Notes: generated by a model not told the origin, from the letters alone. Positions 34,001 to 40,646 are shown, numbered from the stretch's first letter. The stretch: DNA of 40,799 nt from Pseudomonas sp. PB120 (GCF_009761815.1 NZ_RWIN01000048.1:1-40799); one strand, 5' to 3'. Program-made: numbers and translations.

Positions 34001-36359
34001 TGGTGGTCGCCGAGCCATCCGTTTCGCTTTGCCCGGTCAGGTTGAAAATGTCTTGCAGCAGCGTGCCATCGACCACGGCACTGTTGCCCAGCTCGTCGCC
34101 TTCGTTGATTTCGCTGTGGGGCGCGCCCGAGGGCGGCTTGTAGGTCTGGCCGACGATGGCGGAATAGCTGAGCACCGCCAGCACCGCGCCTTCCAGACGA
34201 TCATCAAAGGCCAGGTCACCGTTGAGCCAGCCGCGAATGTCGGAGAAGGCATTGCGCAGCGACTGGGCAATGTCAAAGGCCAACGAGGTGCTGCCGTCGG
34301 CGTTGGTGACGACGGTGGACACCAGGGTGATGGTCTGGGTTACACCGGCGAGGGTGACGGTCAGGGTCGGGGTGCCGGTGAGGGTTTGTCCGTCGCTGAG
34401 CTGATCGCGGATGATCAGCTGGCCTTGGTTGAAAAAGTCCTTGCCGAAGGCGAAGTAGTCGGAAATCGCCAGGTTCAGCGTGTACTTGAGCGTGTCGCCA
34501 GGGGTGATGCCCGTCTGGCCGATGTCCGTCTGCAGGGTCACCTGCTTGAGCAAGGTGATGGACTTGGCGACGAAGTCGGTGGTTCGGCCGGTGCCGGAAA
34601 AATCGATGACAGTGTTCGGCGCGACGACATCGCGCGGGTCCAGCGGCGCCCATTGGCCGGTGGCGCTCGGCGCGCCGAGGGTAATGGTGACGGCGTCACC
34701 GGTGACCGGATTGATGATCGGCTGGCCGTTGGCGTCGGTTTCCGGCACGTAGAATGCGACCTGGGTATTGGTCGCGGCGGTCAGCGTGTCGTACTCGACG
34801 GTAAACGAGTTGATGAACACTGCGTCAGAGGCGATCAGGACGGCGATTTGCGCCGGGTCGGTGACCACCGTGCCATCGTGCAGCGTGATGGAGGTCAGGC
34901 GCCCACCCGCTCCGGGCGTGATAGCGGTGACCTGGATGTTATCCGGCAAGGGTTGGGTGACGATGACATGCTGCAGCGTCTGCCCCGGCGCCGGGGTCAC
35001 CGTGACGGTCAAGGTGCGGCCATAGTTGGGTCCGGTGGCAGTTTCACCTTCAGGGGTGGAAAGCGTTTCGTTGAACGTGATCACCGTCGGATGCACGACA
35101 AACGCGCTGGTGCCGGCCTGGATCAGGGCGGGGTCATCGAACGGGTTGTCCAGCGCATCGTTACCGAACTGGAAGCCGCCGCTGGCGCGAATCGTCAGGT
35201 CGGGGCTGCCATTGGAGAAGTTGGTATCGGCCAGGTTGCTCAAACTCGCGCTGATCTGCACCGAAATCACCGGCTGGCCGCTGGAAACGCTGGCAAACGG
35301 CAACTCGATAATCACCAGCTGGTCGCCCGGTTGCATGCCAAAGCTCGAGGCGTTGATGGTGAGGAAATTGCCGCTGGCGTCTTTGGCGATGGGGTGGGTC
35401 GCGTTGCCGGCCGCATCGAAAATCACGATGTGCGTGACCAGGTTCTGCCCCAGGTAACTGGCGGAAATAAAGCTCACGCCGTCGTCGCCGTCCTTGCCGC
35501 TGGTGGGCATGAACAAGGTCAGGAACGGCGCGTAACCTTCCTGGCCGGAGGTGTTGCTGAAATTGACGGTGAAATTGAAGCGGTCGCCCAGCAACACATC
35601 ACTGCCAGTGGCCGGCAAGGTGACCGTCGGCGCGGCATCGGCCAGCAAGCCGTCGAAACTGGCGAGGGCGGTGCTGCTGATGGCGATGCTCTTGTCGATG
35701 TCGCCGACTTTGGTTTCCAGGACCCAGTCACCCCCGGCGGCTTTGCTGCCGGTGTCATTGCTGGAGGCCCCGACATCGGCGCCGGTCCAGCGCGCCAGTT
35801 CGGTGACCAGGGTCCTGCCGGCCGCACCTGCGCCGACGTCGCAGCCGTAGAGCTGGATGTCGGCGCCCTGGGTCAGGTTGTTACGCCATTGCTCGAAGGT
35901 CTGGCTGAGCTGGTCAACGTTGTCAGAGGTGATCGTGCGGTTGCCCAGAGTGAACTGCCCGGGCGCGCCATGGGAAATCACCTGGATCGAGTCGACCTTG
36001 CCCAGTTGCGCCAGCGCGGCGGAGATCGCCGCCAGACCGTCTTCGCCCACATTCACCACAATGGCGGTGACATTGCCCGGCAGTTGCGCCAGCAGTTGAT
36101 CGCGGTTTTCGATGCGACTGTCCAGCACCAGCAAACTGCGCGCAGCGGACGGCGCGGGTTGCTCGGTGGCGGGCCGCGCTTCGGTGGGGGCAGCCGGATG
36201 AGCCGCCGCGGCATCGGCGGGCGCGGCGGGATCGTTGTGATGCTGATCGGCCGCTGCAGAGGCGGCGGCCCCATCGAACAGAATTCGCGGTTCCAGCGCC
36301 AGTGCCTGGCGCTGGGGGCGCAGGTGAAGGCCGGGAAAACGACGAGGAACTCCTTGCAT
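25023..36359 (-). CDS. Giant LEPR-motif / DUF4347 / VCBS-repeat surface or secreted protein
   Basis: This 3778-residue protein is acidic and repeat-rich. Residues 22-31 are LEPRILFDGA, the conserved N-terminal motif of many giant repeat proteins. An Ala/Pro linker leads to a DUF4347-like domain (about 76-235) with SHG (H130) and YGC (C173). Residues about 240-1855 hold DUF11-like modules (such as TPGDTLKYTLNL and KPGDEVTFELSY). About 1862-1984 is SdrD_B-like (TGTLWDDT...TDSNGQYHFGVLPLG) and 1987-2123 is a cadherin-like module. Eleven VCBS repeats fill about 2124-3607, and a non-repetitive 170-residue tail ends the protein. There is no classical signal peptide, no RTX nonapeptides and no LapA-type retention module. 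ATG 36359 has GAGGG upstream. The TTG five codons earlier is less likely. The four genes downstream encode export components. An adhesin or matrix role is inferred. Confidence 0.93.
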   Translation of the reverse strand: MQGVPRRFPGLHLRPQRQALALEPRILFDGAAASAAADQHHNDPAAPADAAAAHPAAPTEARPATEQPAPSAARSLLVLDSRIENRDQLLAQLPGNVTAIVVNVGEDGLAAISAALAQLGKVDSIQVISHGAPGQFTLGNRTITSDNVDQLSQTFEQWRNNLTQGADIQLYGCDVGAGAAGRTLVTELARWTGADVGASSNDTGSKAAGGDWVLETKVGDIDKSIAISSTALASFDGLLADAAPTVTLPATGSDVLLGDRFNFTVNFSNTSGQEGYAPFLTLFMPTSGKDGDDGVSFISASYLGQNLVTHIVIFDAAGNATHPIAKDASGNFLTINASSFGMQPGDQLVIIELPFASVSSGQPVISVQISASLSNLADTNFSNGSPDLTIRASGGFQFGNDALDNPFDDPALIQAGTSAFVVHPTVITFNETLSTPEGETATGPNYGRTLTVTVTPAPGQTLQHVIVTQPLPDNIQVTAITPGAGGRLTSITLHDGTVVTDPAQIAVLIASDAVFINSFTVEYDTLTAATNTQVAFYVPETDANGQPIINPVTGDAVTITLGAPSATGQWAPLDPRDVVAPNTVIDFSGTGRTTDFVAKSITLLKQVTLQTDIGQTGITPGDTLKYTLNLAISDYFAFGKDFFNQGQLIIRDQLSDGQTLTGTPTLTVTLAGVTQTITLVSTVVTNADGSTSLAFDIAQSLRNAFSDIRGWLNGDLAFDDRLEGAVLAVLSYSAIVGQTYKPPSGAPHSEINEGDELGNSAVVDGTLLQDIFNLTGQSETDGSATTSVIPTNTVDIQIVEVNNGTPPASGELKPGDEVTFELSYNLLTGDYEQFKLTAYLPLPLFDVNGVAWTIGSDSGQWQIGPGNTNAGGVLTVTNGAGNSVIFDFGSFVTADTTGSRIVVRFTLRVGDQPFADQRSLDVLAQSSQQTTLTDRTLISSDVVAIVSVAEPVLSIKHGVVSSSNGTITNTTGSWNPPGSTGSPFNGSVTSLAAVDGDISGIDGGDNLRMVTAIENTGGGGAFDVSTSITLPTGLSFVGGSLGAANLQIYRGDGTALVLGVDYSVSGNQITFLDAGGQATLLAGRSGTAADTSGANVVVISYDVVVSATIEASRSLQSTATLSNYASVNGGTDFTPTDLTDLSSQQVAAPVISKVFAGGTLDDGDSSAGHTTGSDLVIGESMQYDIVVTLPEGTTQTLRIEDLIPPGMRLDTTFNGGLGYQIITTQAGSGALGADFAGSIVVSGFAGQGGALGGDGVDARWTFSVSGATADNQTGNNTFVIRLQLVANNVIANQANQSLQNSAQLTFSDPDTDTPNGNVAVDRTVALSGGQPTVTVREPTVVVTQVLTSTSGLGGYDQGDTVTFTITLSNGAGGNDFNAFDISFFDNLPTQLSNITLTGVLYQNGVTNNGGVDFELVNGQLRTANGANIDISKGGSIVLSLSGVVNATAASQSNFANVAIVQWTSLDGTQGGERTGVDGPLNGGTLNDYRNASTLIVPVAQAIQISRVGGLPDSPAPSPTTAPQEAVTIGEVIRYRVVVLVPEGNNPNYQVQITLANGLQFISPDALVNALRIGFISGGGLTSDANLIVGGTLDINGNENSPEALPITPDLLGLGPNGVFDPSRLTVVTNADGSQTITFNLGNVVNGGVPDTDLEGIVLEFNVRVTNQASNVSGALLGASAHEIVNGIGRANSNTVLEQIVEPSFSGLDKQVVGFDPNPTGSSGTATVQLSFTQNGGLPAFDAQLSDGFASGSNYSLVSISINGTVFGPGNLPSGVTFSTTGGISVNFDQLDVGAQIKVVYQVTLPNSAAIASSDATLTWSSLPEDFTSWGGNSVGTDGAIDGERTGSTVGPNQYILHDNAGLGIITGTLWDDTASATTSTVPDGAGLVGQTVTLTWAGADGLLDTTADNLVFSTVTDSNGQYHFGVLPLGVFRIDVPAGLVSFPQPLGDLRVRIDSDGGTPGQITLTLGDADTQAANAGYVEQNDAPVNTLPGTQQGLEDVPLSIGGISVADVDADRDPDVAGRNISVTLSVLHGTLSFGATLPGVTVTGANSATISLSGTLADVNTVLASLRYLGNANFNGTDTLTVVSNDQGNFGDANADGTPGTAADALTDTDTLQIILAPVNDAPVGVNDSATAVEAGGTNNAVVGVDPTGQLLSNDTDVDIATNADELHLVSVGPATGAQLPISGVVVINGQYGQLVVGPRGGYQYFVDNNNPLVQALRLSGQTLTESFNYVLADLAGATATATLTVTIQGANDTPVGVDDAGTAVEAGGVLNGTPGSDATGNVLGNDTDVDTPANGETKTVTGIRAVAEADPGEFKPLGTPIDGLYGTLTISADGTYRYVVNNDNITVQRLSANQQLVEFFSYRVTDAGGLNDVAQLRIVIQGANDNPVASDDAADAQAASTNGNAAESNPTGNVILFPSRPGTIDQAGGNGVDQDVDQADRPSEQLQVNGVINKSEATYNPATDVLSGVSTGTTSANGTLVAGLYGTLRIGADGSFFYDVDSTNAAVQALAPGQTLTEFFTYRVVDTAGLTDTAQLVITVHGVNDPPVAQTVISVATEQGGVNNTSPGVDPTGDVTATAFDPDGDPLTVTLIRTGAEGTPGPSVAVVAGGTVINGLYGTLTIHPDGSYSYAVDNNNPDVQALRLSSNLLLERFTYTISDGVNPTPEIDTAEIIVLIRGQNDNPVATDDGATAIEAGGLNNNQPGQDPTGNVLTNDSDVDGGEIPADLPAHDYGETRAVSSVRTGAEAGTGTAGTLGTELRGTYGWLTLNADGSYSYRLDNSMAEVQALRIGNTLADVFTYSVIDASGAQDSAALTITIQGSNDTPVAQNDANTAIEAGGLNNGTPGVNPSGNVLANDSDVDGNGETLSVVDVRQGASVGVIGSGLAGAFGTLTLGADGSYTYVVDNSNPQVQALRTNTDVLTETFTYQIRDLAGATSTATLTITLRGTNDNPLAVDDTTVAVEAGGTANGTPGTNPGGNVLTNDTDVDASDSKTVTDIRGGTEAAGGTFTTLGASQSINGLYGTLTIAANGTYSYVVNNTLAAVQALKPGDSLVETFTYRMRDTVGATDIAQLSIRIDGAWDAPVATNDVAVAVADNGAGNSVNPTRNVLPNDTDVDQGDVLHVSGIRFGTEAAGGTLDAVNPGTTNTNGTLVNGLYGQLIIGADGNYTYIVDSNNPTVLALGPLQFLDEHFTYRVTDLGGQSDLAEIHIIIRGRNDAPVANLDTATAVEAGGVNNGQAGINPSGNVLSNDTDLEGDALTVSALHTGGLAEAGTNGVLGVALRGQYGQLILNSDGSWLYLVDNDLPQVQALRISGQTLTDVFTYTVSDVFGGTDSTELRITLDGRNDTPVAQDDGATALEAGGIANGTPGTNATGNVLDNDTDVDSVANGETKQVLSVSAQNGQSSGAGQALAGLYGQLTLNADGSYTYVIDNNNPTVQALRTAGETLSETFTYRMTDTAGATSDARLTVVIQGANDAPVASNDSAVASDQTPAPQATGNVLPNDSDVDGNDALQVVAIRTGTEAGTGTTGVVGQPIIGLYGTLVLNADGSYTYTIDQSNPQVLAAAGLGQVLQDIFTYTINDRTGASDQAELVINLDIATPFIPAPQGNFFDRDPNDRDRTLRLPDPLPAVFITPVVEREAQLLELSTWNAGGANLRISSIGEFTADSVGAGLGIVPGQFVSQAVRASRAESDLDLAWILGRQGRTSLSADGLLSDPSLFTLDAAHLTQGPAQTEARSEPRPARGFSAQLRNAAQRLHPTSRGVDSGRTE
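25545..29990 (-). repeat. Eleven tandem VCBS/cadherin-like coding repeats
   Basis: Eleven units of about 365-485 bp (120-160 residues) start, in gene order, near 29980, 29588, 29190, 28705, 28294, 27872, 27490, 27094, 26690, 26302 and 25909. A typical unit runs NDxPVAxDDxxTAxEAGG, then GNVLxNDxDVD, then GLYGTLTLxADGSYTYVVDN, then TETFTYxxxDxxGA. The third and fourth units are divergent (no EAGG in the third), and the eighth and eleventh also lack EAGG. Asp-rich linkers suggest calcium-stiffened rods. Confidence 0.88.
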
Positions 36360-36511
36360 AGTGGCGGCCCTCAAACCGTGCGGTGAATCATTCCGTTGTA
36401 CAAACAGCCCACTATTGGACAGATTTAGCTTAGGACGACTTTTGCGCTTTTCCAGGCTGTAAGCCGCTGTTTAAAGGGATTCAAGACCTACGGTGCAGGA
36501 GCCATTGGCCA

Positions 36512-38008
36512 TCATTGAGCGGTTTTGCTGGCATTGGCCGCTGTCTTTTCCTCTACAAGCTTATAAGCGACGTAGTACTTGTAGATGTTGCCGACGTAAT
36601 CCACCGTTTCCCGGCCCACCACTTGCGCCGCCGCTTGCTCCACATTGCCGAACCATATGTTCTTGTCCAGACCCGACTTTTCGGCCAACGCCCGGAACTT
36701 GCGCAGGTTGCCCGGCCCGGCGTTATAGGCGGCAAAGGTCATCAGGGTTTTGTTCATCTGCGTCAGTTGCGGGTCGTTCAGGTACTTGTCCGCGAGCAGG
36801 CGCATGTACTTGCTGCCGGCCTCGATATTTTTATCGGCGCTCTTGTCGATGCCGCCGATGGCGACGGTCGGGTCCTTGGCGGTTTTGGGCAGCAGCTGCA
36901 TTACGCCGACGGCACCTCGTGGGCTGCGGGCCTTCTGATCGAGTTGCGACTCCTGGAAACCCTGGGCCATCAGCATCAAGTGGTCAAAACCGTAGGTGCT
37001 GGCGTGGTGGGTGAAAATGTCCACCATCTCCTGAAACTTCTTCATTTCCGCTTCGGAGGTGGCGTTGAGCACCCGTTTGCTGCTGTTGGTGACGTACTTG
37101 GTCCGCAGGCTGTTGCCGAACGTGGTGCCGACCTTGTGGGTTTTGACGAATTCCGCCAGTTGGCCCTTGAGCTCTGGACTGTCTTTGCGAATCGCCCAGG
37201 CGAACTCGGAATTGTCGTGAATGGCAAACGTGTCGTGAATCTTCATGTCGGTGTACAGCGGGGCCCAGATTTTCGCGATATAGCGGTCAACCACTGTGGC
37301 CTTGAGCAATCCGGCGTTGACCATTTGCAGCAAGTCTTCTGATTCGAGGTTTTCATCCGCCGCCTTCAGGTCGATGGGCGCCAGGCCTTGTTCCTTGAAC
37401 GAGGCATTCAGTGCCTGCAGGTGCTCGTAATAGCTGCTCGACGCCCGGACGGTAATTTCCTGACCGGACAGGTCTTCGAGCTTTTCAAAGGCTTTGCTGC
37501 CAGGAGCGGTCACCAGCACTTCGGGGATGTTCACCGCAAACGGGTCGGAGAAATCCACTGTTTTCAGGCGATCCTCGGTCACGGTGAGCCCGCCGGTGGC
37601 AATGTCACCGACGCCCTGGATCAGTTTCGACATCAGTTCGTTTCGGGCGGTGGGGATGAACATGACCCGCCATTGCATCGACTTTTTCCCGTAGGGCTGG
37701 GTCTTGTTCAACCAGGCTTCGAGCCCTTTGCCCAGTTCATAGCTGAGACCCCGTTGACGACCGCGATCCAGTTCGAAAAAAGTCTTGCTGTAAGGCACCA
37801 GCACCCGGACCAGACGACGCTCGCGCATGCCTTCGAAGTCGCCGACCCAGTTCTCGGGGATCGGCAGGACCAGGCTTTGCACTTCGGCTTCTTCGGCGGG
37901 GGTGAGTTCGACGGCGGGCAGGTCGGGAACCGTCTGCGCCAGTGCCGTGTTGAGGCAGCACAGCAGCAAGAGGAGGATTGGTTTGAAGCGGCTCCACGCA
38001 ATGTTCAT
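36512..38008 (-). CDS. MltF-like lytic transglycosylase with solute-binding domain
   Basis: This 498-residue periplasmic enzyme has a signal peptide (cleavage near LNTALA, residue 24). A family 3 solute-binding-like domain (about 65-300) is followed by an SLT lytic transglycosylase domain (about 330-470). The catalytic glutamate is E353 in GFQESQLDQ, followed by GVMQLLPKTA and AAYNAGPGNLRKF. E. coli MltF is a lipoprotein of similar length. Here the signal region shows no proper lipobox (LLLCCLN), so it is probably soluble. It lies on the same strand, 152 bp upstream of the giant export operon, and could open peptidoglycan locally for that apparatus. This link is positional only. Confidence 0.9.
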   Translation of the reverse strand: MNIAWSRFKPILLLLLCCLNTALAQTVPDLPAVELTPAEEAEVQSLVLPIPENWVGDFEGMRERRLVRVLVPYSKTFFELDRGRQRGLSYELGKGLEAWLNKTQPYGKKSMQWRVMFIPTARNELMSKLIQGVGDIATGGLTVTEDRLKTVDFSDPFAVNIPEVLVTAPGSKAFEKLEDLSGQEITVRASSSYYEHLQALNASFKEQGLAPIDLKAADENLESEDLLQMVNAGLLKATVVDRYIAKIWAPLYTDMKIHDTFAIHDNSEFAWAIRKDSPELKGQLAEFVKTHKVGTTFGNSLRTKYVTNSSKRVLNATSEAEMKKFQEMVDIFTHHASTYGFDHLMLMAQGFQESQLDQKARSPRGAVGVMQLLPKTAKDPTVAIGGIDKSADKNIEAGSKYMRLLADKYLNDPQLTQMNKTLMTFAAYNAGPGNLRKFRALAEKSGLDKNIWFGNVEQAAAQVVGRETVDYVGNIYKYYVAYKLVEEKTAANASKTAQ

Positions 38009-38137
38009 GTTCGCGCACCGACTGGACAGGGGGTTCGAGGTCCAATTCAGTATGGCTAATGAATTACTGTTCGGCGGTCCGGTAATGGGCGACGCAGCGA
38101 ACCTGTGACGGGGTCGATGCGCCGAGTGTCGCGGGGG

Positions 38138-38452
38138 TTAAAGCGGCTCGCCAAAAACCGGCCGGAAAAAGGTCCGCTCATAGCTGAGGATGCACTTTGT
38201 GTCCTGGGCGTACTGGAACGCCGCGATGCAATCCGGGTCTTTCATCGAGTCCTGTCGATAGCGCTCATAGGCTGCCAGGCTAGGGAACGTGAACATCGCC
38301 AGGGCAATATTATTGGCCCCCTCGGACGGCAGGAAATAGCCATGGTGAGTGCCCCCGAATTTTTCAACGAGGGGAATCCACAGCTTGCCATAGTGCTCGA
38401 ACGCTTCGAGCTGGTAGGGATCCAGCACATACCTCAGGTGACAGGTGACCAT
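38138..38452 (-). CDS. NIPSNAP-family protein
   Basis: This 104-residue protein has the dimeric alpha/beta-barrel (ferredoxin-like) pattern of NIPSNAP proteins. It begins with CHLRYVLDPYQLEAFEHYGK, continues with the central GTHHGYFLPSEG, and later has SLAAYERYRQDSMKDPDC. The biochemical role of bacterial NIPSNAPs is not well defined. The ATG at 38450-38452 has only a weak purine-rich upstream stretch. It is divergent from the membrane-anchored protein at 38536, with an 83-bp shared promoter gap. Confidence 0.82.
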   Translation of the reverse strand: MVTCHLRYVLDPYQLEAFEHYGKLWIPLVEKFGGTHHGYFLPSEGANNIALAMFTFPSLAAYERYRQDSMKDPDCIAAFQYAQDTKCILSYERTFFRPVFGEPL

Positions 38453-38535
38453 TGTTTTCTCGCTTGGGTAGATTGAAGAAATCGCCAGTGGCGTGAACTA
38501 GACTTTGCCTCAGTTTTCTCTGGAGGTCTCTAGCC

Positions 38536-39054
38536 ATGAGCGCCTTTGAGGTGTACTGGTTTCCCGTCATCCTCGCCGGTGCCAGCACGGTTGTAGGTGT
38601 CTGCCTGGCGCCATGGTGGGCCAATTACCAGAGCGCCCGGGTCTACCGGCGCCGCAACGACTATCTCGGTGATTGGGAATCGACCTGGCAGGATGCGGAT
38701 GACCCCACGCAATGGGTCACCGAGAAAGTCAACGTGGACGTCGCCAAAGGTCGCCTGCGGTTGACGAATTCCGACAATGTGGGCGGTTACGAGTGGCAGG
38801 GCAGCTGTGACATTTATGACAACCGTTATCTCTATGGCACGTGGAAGTCGCGAAGAAACGCCGCGCCCTCGACCGGCGTGTTCAGCTTTCTGACGCTGCC
38901 CCAGGGACAGGTGTTGGTCGGGCAGGCGATGGGCCAGGATCGCGAGGGTGTTGCGCGAACCTCAGACTGGATTCTGGCGCGAGAGCAGAAGGGCCTTGCG
39001 CAAGGGAAGCAGTGGCTTGTCGAGCACGGGACCTACTTTCACGGTGATGCTTGA
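38536..39054 (+). CDS. Membrane-anchored protein of unknown function
   Basis: This 172-residue protein has one N-terminal hydrophobic segment (about 7-27, FPVILAGASTVVGVCLAPWW). A basic stretch (ARVYRRRND) follows, so the remainder is probably cytoplasmic. The soluble part alternates beta-strand-like segments (GDWESTWQD, GRLRLTNSDN, GYEWQGSCDIY, YLYGTWKSRR) resembling a small lipocalin-like barrel. I do not recognise a named family. A strong GGAGGT lies 8 bases before the ATG. The 3' end overlaps the convergent LysR gene by 16 bp. Confidence 0.78.
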   Translation: MSAFEVYWFPVILAGASTVVGVCLAPWWANYQSARVYRRRNDYLGDWESTWQDADDPTQWVTEKVNVDVAKGRLRLTNSDNVGGYEWQGSCDIYDNRYLYGTWKSRRNAAPSTGVFSFLTLPQGQVLVGQAMGQDREGVARTSDWILAREQKGLAQGKQWLVEHGTYFHGDA

Positions 39055-39941
39055 TCGCTGCCGAGTGTCGCGGCAAGAAAATCGGCAAACGCCCGCGCCG
39101 CCATTCGAGTCGTGCGTCCTTGCGGAAAGTAGGCATGCACGGGCAAGTCAGCCATTTTCCATTCCGGCAGCAGCCGCACCAGGGCGCCGCTCGCCAGCTC
39201 CTGCGCGCAGGCCCATGACGTGGTCGACGTGATGCCCAGGCCGCCGGCCGCAGCCGCGAGTGCTCCGGCGGTGTCATTGGTTGAAAATTGGGGCGCCAGG
39301 CTGATGGACGACAAATTGCCATCGCGCTCGAATTGCCAGGAAGAGGGCTGCGCGCCCGCCGGACCGCCGATGATCCGGTGATGTTCAAGGTCGTCCGGAA
39401 TGACCGGGGTGCCGTGGCGCGACAGATAGTCCGGGGCCGCCACGATCACCCGGCACATCGTCCCGATCTGCCTCGCGGTACCGGCCAGGTCCGGCAGATG
39501 CCCCACGCGAATACCGATGTCGACGGCCTCCTTGACCATGTCCTGCCACTGGTCTTCGAGCATCAGTTCGAGGTGCAACTGGGGATGACGCTCGGTAAAG
39601 GCCGACAGCCTGGGGATGACCACGCGGATGCCCATGGTCGACGGCATGCCGATGCGCAGCAGGCCGCGCAGTTCGCCGGTTTCGCGCACGCTGTTTTCGG
39701 CGTCATCGACAGCGGCGAGGATTGGCTCGATGCGCGCCAGAAACTCCAGGCCGGCCTCGGTCGGGACCACGGCCCGGGTGGTGCGCGACAGCAGGCGTGC
39801 GCCTAATCCCGCTTCCAGTTCGGCGATCATGCGCGAGACCTGGGACTGGGCGAGCCCGCTTTCACGCGCCGCCGCCGAGAAACTGCCGAGGCGGGCGACG
39901 CGGGTGTACAGCCGCAACGAGAGGATATCTTTGAGGGCCAT
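39039..39941 (-). CDS. LysR-family regulator (CrgA/DsdC-like group)
   Basis: This 300-residue regulator has a winged helix-turn-helix at residues 1-62 (GSFSAAARESGLAQSQVSRMIAELE) and an effector domain of the group with LRIGMPSTMGIRVVIPRL and DIGIRVGHLPDLAGTARQIG. It is divergent from the carbonic anhydrase gene, with a 165-bp intergenic region carrying 8-bp direct repeats. Control of that gene is a positional inference. The inducer is not indicated. Confidence 0.9.
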   Translation of the reverse strand: MALKDILSLRLYTRVARLGSFSAAARESGLAQSQVSRMIAELEAGLGARLLSRTTRAVVPTEAGLEFLARIEPILAAVDDAENSVRETGELRGLLRIGMPSTMGIRVVIPRLSAFTERHPQLHLELMLEDQWQDMVKEAVDIGIRVGHLPDLAGTARQIGTMCRVIVAAPDYLSRHGTPVIPDDLEHHRIIGGPAGAQPSSWQFERDGNLSSISLAPQFSTNDTAGALAAAAGGLGITSTTSWACAQELASGALVRLLPEWKMADLPVHAYFPQGRTTRMAARAFADFLAATLGSDQASP

Positions 39942-39957
39942 GGCGATTCACTTATGC

Positions 39958-39987
39958 TGATTCGAGATAAATCTTAGCCTGATTCGA
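39958..39987. promoter_or_regulatory. Direct repeat TGATTCGA x2, candidate regulator site
   Basis: TGATTCGA occurs at 39958-39965 and 39980-39987, 22 bp apart (about two helical turns), immediately upstream of the LysR start. A partial inverted copy (CGAATC) lies farther on near 40040. The layout fits binding of a LysR tetramer on the shared promoter. Confidence 0.45.
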
Positions 39988-40106
39988 CGGCTACCGACGG
40001 GGGCCTGAAAAGCCGATATTTCATGGGCACCCGCTAAGCCGAATCCCTCGACGTACTCGTCGCCGGCGCGGCATCGACTCAACCCTACCCGACGATAGAG
40101 GCACCC

Positions 40107-40646
40107 ATGGACTTTCTTCAGACGTTGACCCAACGCAATGCGGCGTTCGCAGAGAACGGTTTCGCCGCTGACCTCAAGATTATTCCTTCGCAGAAAACCA
40201 TGATCATTGGTTGCGTTGACCCCCGCGTCGACCCGATGGATGTGTTGAAGCTGGAGCCCGGGGAAGCGGCGGTGATTCGCAACGTGGGTGGCCGCGTGAC
40301 GCCGGACCTGTTCCAGACCATGGCCATTCTGGGCACTGTTTCCCGAGTGGGTGGTGCGGGGGTGGGTGAGGGCTGGAACCTGATCGTGCTGCACCACACG
40401 CAATGCGGCATTTCCGGTTGCTACCACCACGCGCCGGGATTGTTGGCGAAGTACATGGGCGTCGCGGAGCAGGAACTGCCGGCATTGGAGATTGATAATC
40501 CGTACAAGTCGGTAGCGATTGACGTGGCCGCGCTCAAGGCCAATCCGAACCTGCCGGGCGGTTTGACGGTGACCGGGCTGGTCTACGACGTGGCCACCGG
40601 GCTGATCGAAACGGTGGTGCCCTCGGGTCTATTGCGGGCGGAATAG
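40107..40646 (+). CDS. Beta-class carbonic anhydrase
   Basis: This 179-residue enzyme interconverts CO2 and bicarbonate. Zinc ligands are C36 in IIGCVDPRVDP, H97 and C100 in LHHTQCGI, with the Asp38-Arg40 dyad present. It carries the GEAAVIRNVGGRV strand typical of the family. The length is on the short side of the class. The ATG is preceded by AGAGGCA. It stands alone between a LysR gene and a REP element. Some short beta-CA relatives act on other small substrates such as COS or CS2, so activity is probable rather than certain. Confidence 0.85.
   Translation: MDFLQTLTQRNAAFAENGFAADLKIIPSQKTMIIGCVDPRVDPMDVLKLEPGEAAVIRNVGGRVTPDLFQTMAILGTVSRVGGAGVGEGWNLIVLHHTQCGISGCYHHAPGLLAKYMGVAEQELPALEIDNPYKSVAIDVAALKANPNLPGGLTVTGLVYDVATGLIETVVPSGLLRAE

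Noticed and set aside
29892..36386. Very long plus-strand open frames (1237 and 870 codons) opposite the giant gene
   Set aside because: They lie antisense to the repeat-rich coding region, have low-complexity His/Gln/Arg/Gly/Val-rich translations, no domain motifs and no ribosome sites. They are GC-rich shadows.
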